From Bombyx mori (taxonomy: Eukaryota > Arthropoda > Insecta > Lepidoptera > Bombycidae): 64,000 bases of DNA. A program made the position numbers and the translations under genes. Each line of letters opens with the position of its first letter. Within the stretch, counting starts at the first letter, position 1. Positions 9,683 to 20,301 of this stretch are shown here, one piece after another. Under the pieces are notes generated by a model. It did not search any database. It had not been told where the DNA came from and was given only the letters and a program-made list of their open reading frames with translations. The stretch is taken from NCBI RefSeq assembly GCF_030269925.1, contig NC_085112.1, forward strand, positions 10,045,501 through 10,109,500, written 5' to 3'.

Positions 9683-9689
9683 TTGTCTA

Positions 9690-9960
9690 AATTTTCGGAT
9701 CCGTGACTTTTCTAAGAGTACTCAGACTTGTGGAGTGCTCGACTCCTGTGAGCGTACCGTCTCGCAGAAGGAGGTGGCAAAACGAGAGAGGGAAAGATCA
9801 TCCCTCGCCACACCGATCCGACTAACTGACGGCCTGGTACTGGCCCAGTGGCATGCCACAACAGTGGCACCCCCTGAGACAGCCTGATGAGCTACCGTAC
9901 CGTGATGGCTGACGTAAAGTCGTCGACTATTGCTTCAATGACTCCATTTCCGAACCCAAT
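9690..9960. other. GC-richer block, probable transposon relic
   Basis: Contrasts in composition with the flanking AT-rich DNA (about 9698-9960). No frame or terminal structure that I recognise. It may be a fragment of a LINE or LTR element body. Confidence 0.3.
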
Positions 9961-10367
9961 TAGAGCTACGCGTTTATTTTTAGTGTTGATTATGGAATTT
10001 AACTTAATTTAATTGAATTTGTTTTTATTTTATTTGGAAGACAAACAGTGAACTTAAATTATACAAAAACTATATTTTAAAAAACTTAACTAGGCCGGGT
10101 ATAGCAACGGGTAAAAAAAATGTCTCACGGAATGTGTGAAAATCAGAGGAGCGTGACAATCTGATTGAGTGATGTCGGTATACCGAAATTCCCAGCCGTT
10201 GTTTACGTAAAAATGTTTATCTGGAATTGTGCCAAAGGCTACAAAAACGACAGAGGGCATCAACAGTCCAAGCATCTTCATTTAGTCAGTGAATTACCGG
10301 TAAGGGATGTTCATTATGAGTTGTTTTTATCTTGTACTAGAAAGCAGTTAAAAAATCTAGTTTGAAT

Positions 10368-10599
10368 AACCATTATAATTTACTGGTGGTAGGACCTCTT
10401 GTGCCGTGAAGCAGTGATGTGTTTCGGTTTGAAGGGTGGTGTAGCCGTTGTAACTATACTGAGACCTTAGAACTTATGTCTCAAGGTGGGTGGCGCATTT
10501 GCGTTGTAGATGTCTATGGGCTCCAGTAACCACTTAACACCAGGTGGGCTGTGAGCTAGTCCACCTATCTTAGCAATAAAAAAAAATAAAAAAACCATT
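10368..10599 (+). mobile_element. Bm1 SINE, 5'-truncated, internally deleted
   Basis: Body begins about 10379. The segment encoding GAGTCCGCAC through the CCACCACC stretch is deleted. The A-rich tail runs to 10592. AACCATT at 10368-10374 and 10593-10599 is a plausible 7-bp target duplication. Confidence 0.85.
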
Positions 10600-10984
10600 C
10601 ATCTATAAAGTCACCCATTTTCGGGATGAATCCATTAGGCGCGTTTTACAATACTGACGGCAAAAGATGGGGGGAAGTCATGTGTACTAGGCCGAGACCA
10701 CACAGCTAAAACATATGTACACATTTATGCATATGAAACCCATAGACAAAGATCAAACAAGTGTTGTTCAGTACAGAATTGTTTGCCTAAACTGTGAACA
10801 AGACCAAAGCTTTCGGCTCAATAAACAAATGCCTAACTAACTAGTACTCTAAACAGTCAGTATATTATTCGTAGCATAAACAATATTTTACAGCCAGCTT
10901 TAGGCAAAAATATTATTTAAATTTACATACGTTTTTTTTTCTTATATCCTTGGATCTTTTATAATACACAGCAGTCCATCGTGG

Positions 10985-11108
10985 TGTTTTGTTTTTCCTA
11001 CCTAAGCTGGTGGTTATAGGGTTGTGCCAGCGTAACCCGGCGAGTAAGTGAGCTCTAGTAAGAGCAAAATCTATCACCGGATCGGAAACGCGACCCACTG
11101 AGAAGATC
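10985..11108 (-). mobile_element. Jockey-type LINE 3' UTR fragment
   Basis: On the minus strand it ends AGCTTAGGTAGGAAAAA. It contains the block CGGATCGGAAACGCGACCCA (plus-strand reading) shared with 24332-24845 and, inverted, 26098-26370. It directly abuts the next Bm1. Confidence 0.65.
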
Positions 11109-11112
11109 CGGA

Positions 11113-11533
11113 GAGACGTCCGGTGCTTTCGTATCTAGCGATGCAACGGTGTTCGAATCCCGTAGGCGGGTACCAATTTTTATAATGAAATACGTACTTA
11201 ACAAATGTTCACAATTGACTTCCATGGTGAAGGAATAACATCGTGTAATAAAAATCAAACCCGCAAAATTATAATTTGCGTAATTGCTGGTGGTAGGAGC
11301 CCTTGTGAGTCCGCACGGGTAGCTACCACCACCCCGGCTATTTCTGCCGTGAAGCAAAAATGCGTTTCGGTTTGAAGGTTGGGGTAGACGTTGTAACTAT
11401 ACTAAGACCTTAGAACATAAATCTCAAAGTGGGTGGCGCATTTACGTTATAGATGTCTAGGGGCTCCAGTAACCGCCTAACACCAGGTGGGCTGTAAGCT
11501 CGTCCACCCATCTAAGCAATAAAATAAAAAAAA
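11113..11533 (+). mobile_element. Near-full-length Bm1 SINE with tRNA-like head
   Basis: The head is cut just before GACGTCCGGTGC. The B box GGTGTTCGAATCCC and the sequence GGCGGGTACC are present, followed by the full body and an A-rich tail. RNA polymerase III would read Bm1 from its head, but here the A box is missing, so this copy is probably silent. Confidence 0.88.
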
Positions 11534-12246
11534 ACGTCAGAAAACAACAAAATATGGAGACGCAGCTTTCAAAGTTTCCATTTGCCAGAATTGTTTATCG
11601 ATCATTTCGAAGATGTAACCATCTAATACACAAAGCTATAACATCTAAAACATGCAAAGCAATTTAAATCCATCAAATTTATTGTTTTGTGGATTTATCT
11701 TAACTGATTGTTTAGTTCATGAATTTCTAAATTGTTGTTAGAACAACAACAGTGTGCTAACATTCTCGAAATTCAAATGTAAATTATAGATGGGATATTG
11801 CTATCCAATTCCTGGTATAACTTAGTATAAATACCTCAGCTTACCCCAGCGTTCTCGAACATTCTAAGATCAAAGAACATATTTCGACAGCAGTCTCGAT
11901 TAGAATCTTTGTTGAAGTTTGAAACAACTTGAACGATGTTTTGAATTAATTACCTTATTCAGTTTTAAGATCGATTGATCTCTTTTGATCTGGTATTACA
12001 AAGGCGCTCAAGTTCCTAGTCAATGAACTTGATGTCAACTTGCTTTTTAAAGCTATTTTAGGTAACAATTTTTATGAAAGCCAATTTGGAAAATGAAAAA
12101 AAGTTTTTTGAGAGAAATCATTCTATAAGGCAGATAAATTCGCGACCTACCGTTTGTCATCGGAGCACATAGCCATCACTAATCCCAGAACTTAATGATG
12201 ATCTCTTATTAATTAAGTAATATCTATAAGCATGATAAAAAAACCT
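11534..12246. other. No recognised gene
   Basis: AT-rich, no frame with recognisable motifs and no repeat family noticed. Confidence 0.45.
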
Positions 12247-12500
12247 TTAACGGCCGTCTGGTGTAGTGGTAAGTGACATGGTCACTACACAAGGGGGTCG
12301 CGGGTTCGAATCCCGCTAAGGGAAGATATTTGTATGATAAATATAAATGTCTTTTCCAGGGTTATGGATGTATATTAAATATATGTATGTGTATAATAAA
12401 AATCTTACATTTATATCCGTTATCTGGTACCTGTAACACAAGTTCTTTACGAACTTATCGCGGGACCAGTTAACGTGGCGTGATTGTTAGTAAATATTTA
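12247..12500 (+). mobile_element. Second tRNA-derived SINE family
   Basis: The head has an A box (TGGTGTAGTGGTAAG) and a B box (GGGTTCGAATCCC). The body ends GGGACCAGTTAACGTGGCGTG and a TTTATTTA-rich tail. The head differs from Bm1. It resembles widespread lepidopteran tRNA SINEs of the HaSE type; the name is tentative. Confidence 0.7.
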
Positions 12501-13000
12501 TTTATTTATTATTTATTTATTTTATTTATCAATACATTTCCTTTTTTAAACCTTTTTGTTCAAGATTTAAAAATATTTCCATGAACACACTCGACTTTAA
12601 TATGTAAGGGAATAAATATAAATTATTAGGACAATGCCCTAGCATACTTCGAGAAATGTTATTACACACATCTATTAACAGGAATATAGCATCGTCAACA
12701 TGCGAAGATAGTCTTATCTTCGTGGCGGAAAAGCCATTATGCATATTCCCCCTTGGACAATAGCAGTGGTCGTAGCTAGATAAATAGATAGAGCCATGCG
12801 TTGCTTATCCCGGCCTTTATGATGAAGTGATCGCTCTAGTACGGGCCACTCATGAAATATGCATGGCTCCAGAATGCGGCAATTTGCCCAATATATTCTG
12901 TTCTATAAACAGCGTGTACGTAGGTCATTCTGAATTCGAGATTACGCATTGTATTATTATATGTTTACTGCTATTCAACATAAGTCTTCTAAGGGCCAAA

Positions 13001-13101
13001 GGGCCAACGAACATTTACATTATTGTAAACATACTTTTGTTTTATATACAAGCAAACAGCGATCCGATTTCATTTAATATCATATAGCATCGACGTAAAA
13101 C
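13001..13101 (+). repeat. Direct repeat, left copy, flanking a Bm1
   Basis: About 101 bases starting GGGCCAACGAACAT and ending CGACGTAAAAC. They recur at 13358-13462 with roughly six substitutions and a few indel bases. Confidence 0.88.
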
Positions 13102-13105
13102 ATTT

Positions 13106-13350
13106 CCTTTTTTTTGCCATCTAAATGGGTGGACGAGTTCACAGCCCACCTGGTGAAGTGGTTACTGGAGCCCATAGACATTCACGACGTAAATGCGCCA
13201 CCCACCTTGAGATATCAGTTCTAAGGTCTCAAGTATAGTTACAACGGCTGCCCCGCCCTTCAAACCGAAACGCATTACTGCTTCACGGCACAAATAGGCA
13301 GAGTGGTGGTATCCACCCTCGCGGACTCACAAGAGGTCCTACCACCAGTA
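13106..13350 (-). mobile_element. Bm1 SINE, 5'-truncated, between direct repeats
   Basis: Reverse-strand Bm1 body with T-rich (A-tail) left end and the ACCACCAGTA end at 13350. It lies exactly between the two 105-bp direct repeats. Confidence 0.9.
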
Positions 13351-13357
13351 GGTAGTA

Positions 13358-13462
13358 GGGCCAATTACGAACATTTTACATTATTGTAAACATACTTTTG
13401 GTTTATATACAAGCGAACAGCGAACCGATATCATTTAATATCGTATAGCTTCGACGTAAAAC
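13358..13462 (+). repeat. Direct repeat, right copy
   Basis: See 13001-13101. The pair is too long to be an ordinary LINE-type target duplication. Confidence 0.88.
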
Positions 13463-16400
13463 GAATCCTGATTGATTTAAGTGCAGCGAAAACTTTTATC
13501 GAACCAAAAAAAAGTAACAAAAAAGGTTCGCCAGGAATTTCGCCGTTTATTCATACATCAAAACGGCCCAGAGAAACCAAGAAAAACACCAGTTCACACG
13601 GTTCTCTCTCAGTGAAATTTCCTCCAACTTAGCTAATAAAGATTTATCGTTGCGATAAAAAATTTCATAGCCGTGAGTTGGCCGTAAATAATTTGCGGCA
13701 TACCTGCGAATGCTGATTTGACATGGGTCAGGGTCTCGAACTCGAACCGTATAATATTTCATTTCTTTGAAGGCGAAACATCACGAGTCGCAACCGCGGT
13801 GCAAATTGAAAATATCCGTCGGACCCAACGATGCCCTGTTATTAGTTTATTCTTCCGATCCCTTGCATATGGTCACGTTATCTTCACAATGAAAGATATA
13901 AATTTTACCGTTGTCTAATTGAAAATACCCGGAAACGTTACTTGTGGCTTGTGGCTAACACATTTCGTGTTTCGACGTTATTATGTTCAAATAATATTTA
14001 TTAAGCTATTGCATAGAGTTTATCGCGGGCCTTGAGCGCGACTTGAGAGCGGAATCGTGAAATTCCGTAACGAAAAAAACCTTACACCCCTCACTACGCC
14101 TACTATGTATTTTTAAATAACTTAATACCATAATAAAGTTAGATAAGCAAAAACGGAACAAATTGCCACCGTAAACACAACACACAAATAGATAATGAAA
14201 AAAAATAACTGAATTAGCTACTCAAAGTTTCACTTAAATAAATATCAAAAACACTTCCAAATTTGTTTAAAATCTCCACAATGATACATAAGAGTAATAT
14301 TATTATCCTCTATCATAATATTTTCTTTTGAGTTTTGCATAAAACTTGGCTTTGTTTCTGTTTGAATGAAAAGAAGAAACAGAGATGAAACCGTCCCAGA
14401 TAAACATATTTATAGGTGTTTAAAACTTAATAAATATTCTCGAACTTTTTTCGGGATCCTTATCGGTGCCATCAACAAGCTTTATACATACAAACGATTC
14501 CAAAACTTACTGCTATGAAAATAAGGTTATATTTCAAGTGATGTTAAAATAATTAGAAAACTAAAAGCAAACACATCGGCCGTTTTGTCCCACACTCATT
14601 AATCGTAAGTTGGGCGGTCTACCACAGAATATCTTTAGCAATTAACTACCGGAACTGAGTATACTATAAATTCGGAGTTTTCATATATAAATCAGGGTTG
14701 TCCCAGAAGGTCCACAGATAAACCCGATAGTGAAGAGAGCGGGGAGACATTACCCGGGCCAGCTGGGTCCCCGAGTCTGTCACATTACAACCGGTTTTAT
14801 GTGGAACCCGGGCGAATCTTGGTTTAATACCGTACGTTTCCTTAGCGAAACTTAACCAAATTGAAACTTGGATCGGGGACCGCGGGATTATTTCAACGTT
14901 TCACATGCGAGATATGTACATTTCGTATAAAAACATTGATCATTTTTTTCGAAAAGAGCGAAGTTTTATTGACTTTTAAATATCCTACCAGTAGCAAAAG
15001 TCTTATGGACGCACTGCCTTTAGAAAAATGATTACATTGATATTTAAAAAAGCAATTTACTAAATTTAAATCTGGCGTACTTTTGCGAACAAACAATTAT
15101 TTTAAATTAATCGTTCAATGAACCATGTAAGGCGCAATCGACATAAATCTGTCATCACATTATGTTACGCTGAACTTCCCATATACACAAGAAACATTAC
15201 AATGTTATTATAACATATTTATTTATTATTCATGAGAACGTGTTCGCATTATCGAAATAAACCAAACACGAACTTATCCCTGAAACGTAAAAGGCAAAAA
15301 CCGGGCACGTAACGGAAATCTTATAAATTATAAATCCGTTTCGTATGGAATTGAAATCTACATAATGGTTTTTCTCGGGGAAAAATATGACTGCTGAATA
15401 GAACGACAATAATATGAAACATTCGCCAAACAAAGCGTGGCTTCGAGTGAAATTACAACAAGAGCACCTACATATATATGTAATACAATTGAAACAGAAT
15501 GAAAACGTAAGAGACGAATAACCTTATTTGTCCTTATATCATACGAGTTTTATATTAATATAGAATTTTTAATACGTCATAGATCGATGGTTGTTATTAA
15601 GTTGTCATTTTTTTTAAGGGTATTTATGACCTGGTAACTGAAACCTTTAAGTCACATCTTATTTTAATTTATATTCATATTTTTATGAAAAATGATATTA
15701 TGGAATGAAATGAAATGAAGATGATTAATTTGAGATGAAATGAAATGAGATGATATGGGATGAAATATAATCTCAGTAAAATGGTGGTCATTTACTAAGA
15801 TTTTTTCAGTGGACTTTTTGGAGGATCCCGAGAAGTTAAGTCCAGCGGCTTTGTTTCATTTTCCCACATTTGTGCACTTTCACAGATAATAAACAGTTAA
15901 TAAACCACCATTATTACACATTTAAACCTGAAGAAACACTAAATAGACAAAATAAAACAAATCACACAACTTCACTCCTCGCGTTCCCGCCAAAAAGTCC
16001 TAACGTTGTCTTATTTTCATCGATCATCGACAATTATCTGTCTAAACGATCATCAGCTTTTAAATCTGTAAATAATAAAAAATATATTTGGTACGTTAGG
16101 CTTACGAATGGTATCTAGAGTATTTTGGCAAAAGTAATTTCAAACTGATCCATATAAAATTCTGATTAGTTGTTCACTTTTAAAATATGCTTTTTAATTA
16201 ACTGCTATAAATCATAACGATACAAACGTAATGGCTGAAATGGCGCGGCACCGCGCGCCGCGTACCGCCAATAATAACACCAATTCTGTTTTTTTTTTTG
16301 TTATTAAATTCGCATACTTTTTGCAAGTGCCGCCGGTGCGACACAATATTTCATTTTCACCCTGCGCGACATGTAATTTTATTACCGGGATAAATTTTAC

Positions 16401-16880
16401 GACATCGATACTTTTATGGGTGTTTAGCCTTGAACGTAAAAGGGTTCCGTAACGGTGGTCGTAACTCGGCCTCCTTTGTTCTCGTATGGAATATTGAAGA
16501 GATTCAGGTTTTAAATAGATTTCTCGTGTTTTACTGCTGGACCTGCTTGCTAAGATTTATGGGAGCTGGCGAGGAAGCTAACCGGATTTTTTTGTTCATT
16601 TTCCGGTAGTTGCTGAACTTAAAATATTACCCTCTAGGCAGCGTTTCAATGAAATTTATACGTGTAATTTCAAAGGTTACGATGATTTCACCCCTTTTGT
16701 TGCTTTTGTAAGCATACCGTCATACGATTGACCTAATGGTCACAGTGGTTCATGAAGGTCAACAATGCAGTGAACACGGCCGTTGTCTGCCACTGAGAAT
16801 CCGCCTCAAAACTCGTTTAAAGAAGATCTAAATACATATACCATTTAAACGTAAACCAATCTAGTATTTCGTAATCAACG
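13463..16880. other. No recognised gene; one GC-rich patch at 14700-14880
   Basis: Short frames only (up to 82 codons). 15700-15770 is a degenerate GATGAAAT-type simple repeat. 14700-14880 is unusually GC-rich and has no recognised origin. Confidence 0.45.
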
Positions 16881-16886
16881 TAATTA

Positions 16887-17280
16887 AATTTTAAGAGGTG
16901 TCTCTGTAATCAAAGCTCACTTTTTTTTACGTTATTAAAAATAGTAATCTACACTACGAGATAGTGTGATGTTACCTTCAATACCAGACCGGGACATAAC
17001 CCGGTCTGGTATGGCTAAGCTTCTAATAGTTCTAATGTCAATTAGTGACGATCAAAATTAGAATCAGAGGTGTACGCTTTCCCTATAAATATTTTTGTTT
17101 GCTACAATCGCTATCTGGTATCATAATTAGGACTAAGTTTATATAATCTAGTGGTCAATCAATAACAAAATTTTTTGAATTAATAAAAAAAAGCTAATTT
17201 ACTATGTCGTAGTGTAGATTACTATTTTTAATAACGTAAAAAAAAAGTGAGATTTGATTACAGAGACGCCTCTTAAAATT
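16887..17280. mobile_element. MITE with about 78-bp terminal inverted repeats
   Basis: Ends 16887-16964 and 17202-17280 are inverted copies with three mismatches and a one-base indel, starting AATTTTAAGAGG. The flanking TTA at 16884-16886 and 17281-17283 is a candidate 3-bp duplication, which would fit PIF/Harbinger-type MITEs. No coding capacity. Confidence 0.82.
16981..17012. repeat. Perfect 13-bp hairpin inside the MITE
   Basis: ATACCAGACCGGG (16981-16993) pairs with 17000-17012 across a 6-base loop. Confidence 0.8.
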
Positions 17281-17348
17281 TTATTATATTGGTTGCATTT
17301 TTATGTGAAATTGTCATAATACAATGTAGTCAATGCTATTTGTGATTA

Positions 17349-18211
17349 ATAATAAATAATAGTTTAAAAAAACTAACAAAATACGGTTTTATAGAAAATC
17401 CAACTAAAAAATAGAAAATAAATTTGAATTAAAAATAGTGTAAGAAAAAACCATTTTATTGTTAAAAAAGCGTTTATAAGCATATTTTGTTAGTTTTTCT
17501 AAACTATTATTTATTTTTCATTTTTTAGTTGAATTTCAATATTTTTTTTAAATATTGAATTCCCATCGGTCCTTAATAAGTAAACCAAATTTCGAGTTAA
17601 TCCAACGTTTTCAAAATCATGTTCAAAAATTCAGTTACATACTAACATAGTAACGTACATACGTCTGGAGCTAATAAAAGCGTATTAAAATTGAAATAAG
17701 TACATTAAAAAAACACAACAACATTGTCTTTAATAAATACTCGTTCTCATTCGTAGAACGGTCACGTAAATGGTACAGCAGTCGCGTGGGACGAAAGCCG
17801 AATTACCCCGGGGCGAGCCGCAAGCCACACGTGACATCCTACGTAGACGATGTACGTGTGTTAGTTTGATTTCTCATAGGCCCTTTTTAATACGCTTTTA
17901 CATTAGCTTCAAACGTATGTATGTTAGTTTGTACCGGAATCCTTGAACATGATTTTGACCCCCTTCAAAACGTCGGATTAAGTCGAAATTTGGTATACTT
18001 ATTGAGGAACGATAACAATTCAATATTTAAAAAATAACTATATATTAAAAAAATTGAAATTCAACTAAAAATGAAAAATAAATAATAGTTTAAAAAAAAA
18101 CTAACAAAATACGCTTTTATATAAAATCCACCTAAAAAATAGAAAATAAATTTTAATAAATTTGAATTAAAAATAGTGAAAGAAAAAATGATTTTATTGT
18201 AAAAAAAGCGT
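17349..18211. repeat. Fold-back composite repeat
   Basis: 17349-17480 is repeated directly at 18078-18211. 17483-17690 is repeated in inverted form at 17885-18115. The arrangement looks like two opposite-facing copies of one AT-rich element, separated by an unrelated block at about 17765-17850. Confidence 0.65.
17765..17850. repeat. Dispersed repeat shared with 19722-19800
   Basis: Both contain GACGAAAGCCGAATTA, then a CCGGGG core and CCACACGTGA. The two copies are diverged but clearly related. The family is not recognised. Confidence 0.6.
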
Positions 18212-18247
18212 GATATGAAAAAATATGAAGATCATTTAGTAGTTATC

Positions 18248-18361
18248 GTCGTCGTGGCCTAAAGGATAAGACGCCCGGTGCATTCGTATCAAGCGATGCA
18301 CCGGTGTTCTAATCCCGTAGGCGGGTACCAATTTTTCTAATGAAATGCGTACCTACTTAAC
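18248..18361 (+). mobile_element. Bm1 SINE tRNA-like head only
   Basis: CGTCGTGGCCTAAAGGATAAG (A-box region) through the B-box region (TGTTCTAATCCC, one change from consensus) and on to CTACTTAAC, where Bm1 sequence stops. This is a 3'-truncated SINE, opposite to the usual 5' truncation. Confidence 0.8.
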
Positions 18362-18363
18362 AG

Positions 18364-19198
18364 GTGGTAGACAGGCGTTGAGCATTCTCCATTTTAAGCT
18401 GTTGTAGGACCGAGATTTTCGTGCGGTGGGCTGTCCATGGAATCCTTAATAGGCGGCGCCAGCACCAAATTTCAAAAGAATCAACTCTGTTTCGGTCAGC
18501 TGCTTTTATTGTCCATGTTTCTGTGCTGTAGAGAGCGATTGGAAAGACCAGTGAGTGCACAAGATGTATTTTGGTCCTATTCGAAATATTACGATCTGTC
18601 CAAACTTTGCTCAACTGCATCATAGCTGTCTTAGCCATTCCAATGCGTCTGCGTATTTCAGGTTCACAACTCCCCTTATCCGGGATTACAGAACCAAGGT
18701 AGGCAAATTGGTCTACGGCCTCGTATTCTGCCAGAAGGTTCGTACCCTGGGCGGATGAGAAGCGGTCTACGACTAGCAGCTTGGTCTTGCTTTTGTTAAT
18801 TGCTAGTCCCATGTTTAGACTTATAGCCTCTAATCTGTCCAGAAGCTCCTTCATCCCCGCCTCAGATGATGCAAGAAGTGTGGTGTCGACGGCATATCTC
18901 AGGTTCAATATCTGAACTCCACCTATTCTAACGCCTCCTTTCCAGTTTTCTAAAGGCTGGCGCATTATTTATTCTCCATATTATTTAAGAGAATAGGTGA
19001 GATCTCATCCTTGCCGGACCCCTTTTTTGGAAACGAAATTTACTTGACGTGGCATTTTCTATAGAGACAGACCCAAACCCAGGCTGACTCGTATAGGTTG
19101 CGAATCAACATAATAAGATGACCCGGAACTCCTGTTTCACTTTGGATCTCTCACAGTTTCTCCCATTTCACACAATCAAAGCACGCCTTCTGATTAAT
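18364..19198 (-). pseudogene. RTE-type reverse transcriptase fragment, inactivated
   Basis: Minus strand. An open stretch of 202 codons (18357-18965) carries an LRYAVDTTLLASS block, which is the RT motif with the second Asp-containing position changed (YAVD for YADD). It then reads LNMGLAINKSKTKLLVVDR, FAYLGSVIP and WCWRRLLRIPW. Upstream (18966-19198) further RTE-like blocks are readable across stops and frameshifts: KACFDCVKWEKL, LIMLIRNLYES and KKGVRQG. The endonuclease domain is absent. Only the palm-to-thumb region of a former ORF2 remains. It matches the family of 40485-41001. Confidence 0.85.
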
Positions 19199-19369
19199 CT
19201 ACAAAGCACCTAAAGATAGGTGTGTCATACTCGTAGCATTTCTTACAATAATATAATAAAAATGTAATCTCAGCCTCTTCTTTGGTAAGTGGTATTCATA
19301 TTGTAATATAGGGTTCCAATTAAATTGGCTCGTGAGTTTGTTTTGTTTCTCCATAAAATTCTCGGTAGG

Positions 19370-19480
19370 CAGCGACTTGGCTCTGCCCCTGGCATTGCTG
19401 AAGTCCATGGGCGACGGTAACCACTAACCATCAGGTGGGCCGTATGCTCGTCTACCTACAAGGGCAATAAAAAAAAAATA
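19370..19480 (+). mobile_element. 3' end of a LINE family (GTAGGCAGCG...GGCAATAAAA)
   Basis: Contains GGCTCTGCCCCTGGCATTGC and ends GTCTACCTACAAGGGCAATA plus A tail. The same 3' end occurs at 56012-56090 (+) and 63507-63605 (-). Confidence 0.65.
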
Positions 19481-19529
19481 GACCTGGTTCATAGACATTT
19501 TAGTAAGTATTTACTAGAGTTCGTTTATA

Positions 19530-19633
19530 TCAGCACCCGCCTTGAGACATGACATTCGCACCCTTCAAACCGGATAGCGTGATTACTTCACAGTAGAAAT
19601 AGGCGGAAAGTGGGTACCTACTCGTGCGAGCTC
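19530..19633 (-). mobile_element. Strongly diverged Bm1-like relic
   Basis: Blocks equivalent to the Bm1 body are recognisable (CACCCGCCTTGAGA, CCTTCAAACCG, TTACTTCACAG, AGAAATAGGC). Confidence 0.55.
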
Positions 19634-19721
19634 AGAATTCTTCTGCGTCTGCTTGCAGCGATAAAGAAATCAATAGCGTCGTCTTGGCTTAAACTTTTCC
19701 CTCCAGTATACTAGTCACGTA

Positions 19722-19800
19722 TGTTGCAGAACTCGCGCGAGACGAAAGCCGAATTATCCGGGGAGGGCTACGAACCACACGTGATATCCGGCTACTTGAA
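19722..19800. repeat. Dispersed repeat shared with 17765-17850
   Basis: Contains GACGAAAGCCGAATTATCC and CCACACGTGATATCC. Confidence 0.6.
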
Positions 19801-20063
19801 TACGGCAATGTGTACACTGTGTATATATTTGTTTTTGTTTTTTACTTATGCGGAGGTTTTTTTTGTTTTTAATTATCACTAGAGACGAGTCAAATAGAAA
19901 CAACCTGTCAATGTTCAATCAAAAAAACTTTATGTTGTTAATGAATCTCAATGTAGGTATACCAAGTTGTGAACATTCGTAGAATAAGGTTTTTAATTAA
20001 TAATACATCGCCAAGAAATTTTAAAACACCTATAGATATATATAACACACTATAAACACACAT

Positions 20064-20301
20064 TTTACTGATGGTAGGACTTGTTGTGAGTCCGCCAGGT
20101 TAGGTACCACCACCCTGCCTATTTCTGCCGTGAAGCAGTAATGCGTTTCGGTTTGAAGGGTGGGGCAGCCGTTGTAACTATACTGAGACCTTAGAACTTA
20201 TATCTCAAGGTGGGTGGCGCATTTTAATTGTAGATGTCTATTTGCTCCAGTAACCACTTAATATCAGGTGGGCTGTGTCCACCATCTAAGAAATAAAAAA
20301 A
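20064..20301 (+). mobile_element. Bm1 SINE, 5'-truncated
   Basis: Body from ACTGATGGTAGGACTTG to the A-rich tail, with a short deletion near the 3' end (GGGCTGTG joined to TCCACC). Confidence 0.88.

Noticed and set aside
12253..12325. Possible functional tRNA gene
   Set aside because: A and B boxes are present but the ends do not form an acceptor stem and a SINE body follows. It is a tRNA-derived SINE head.
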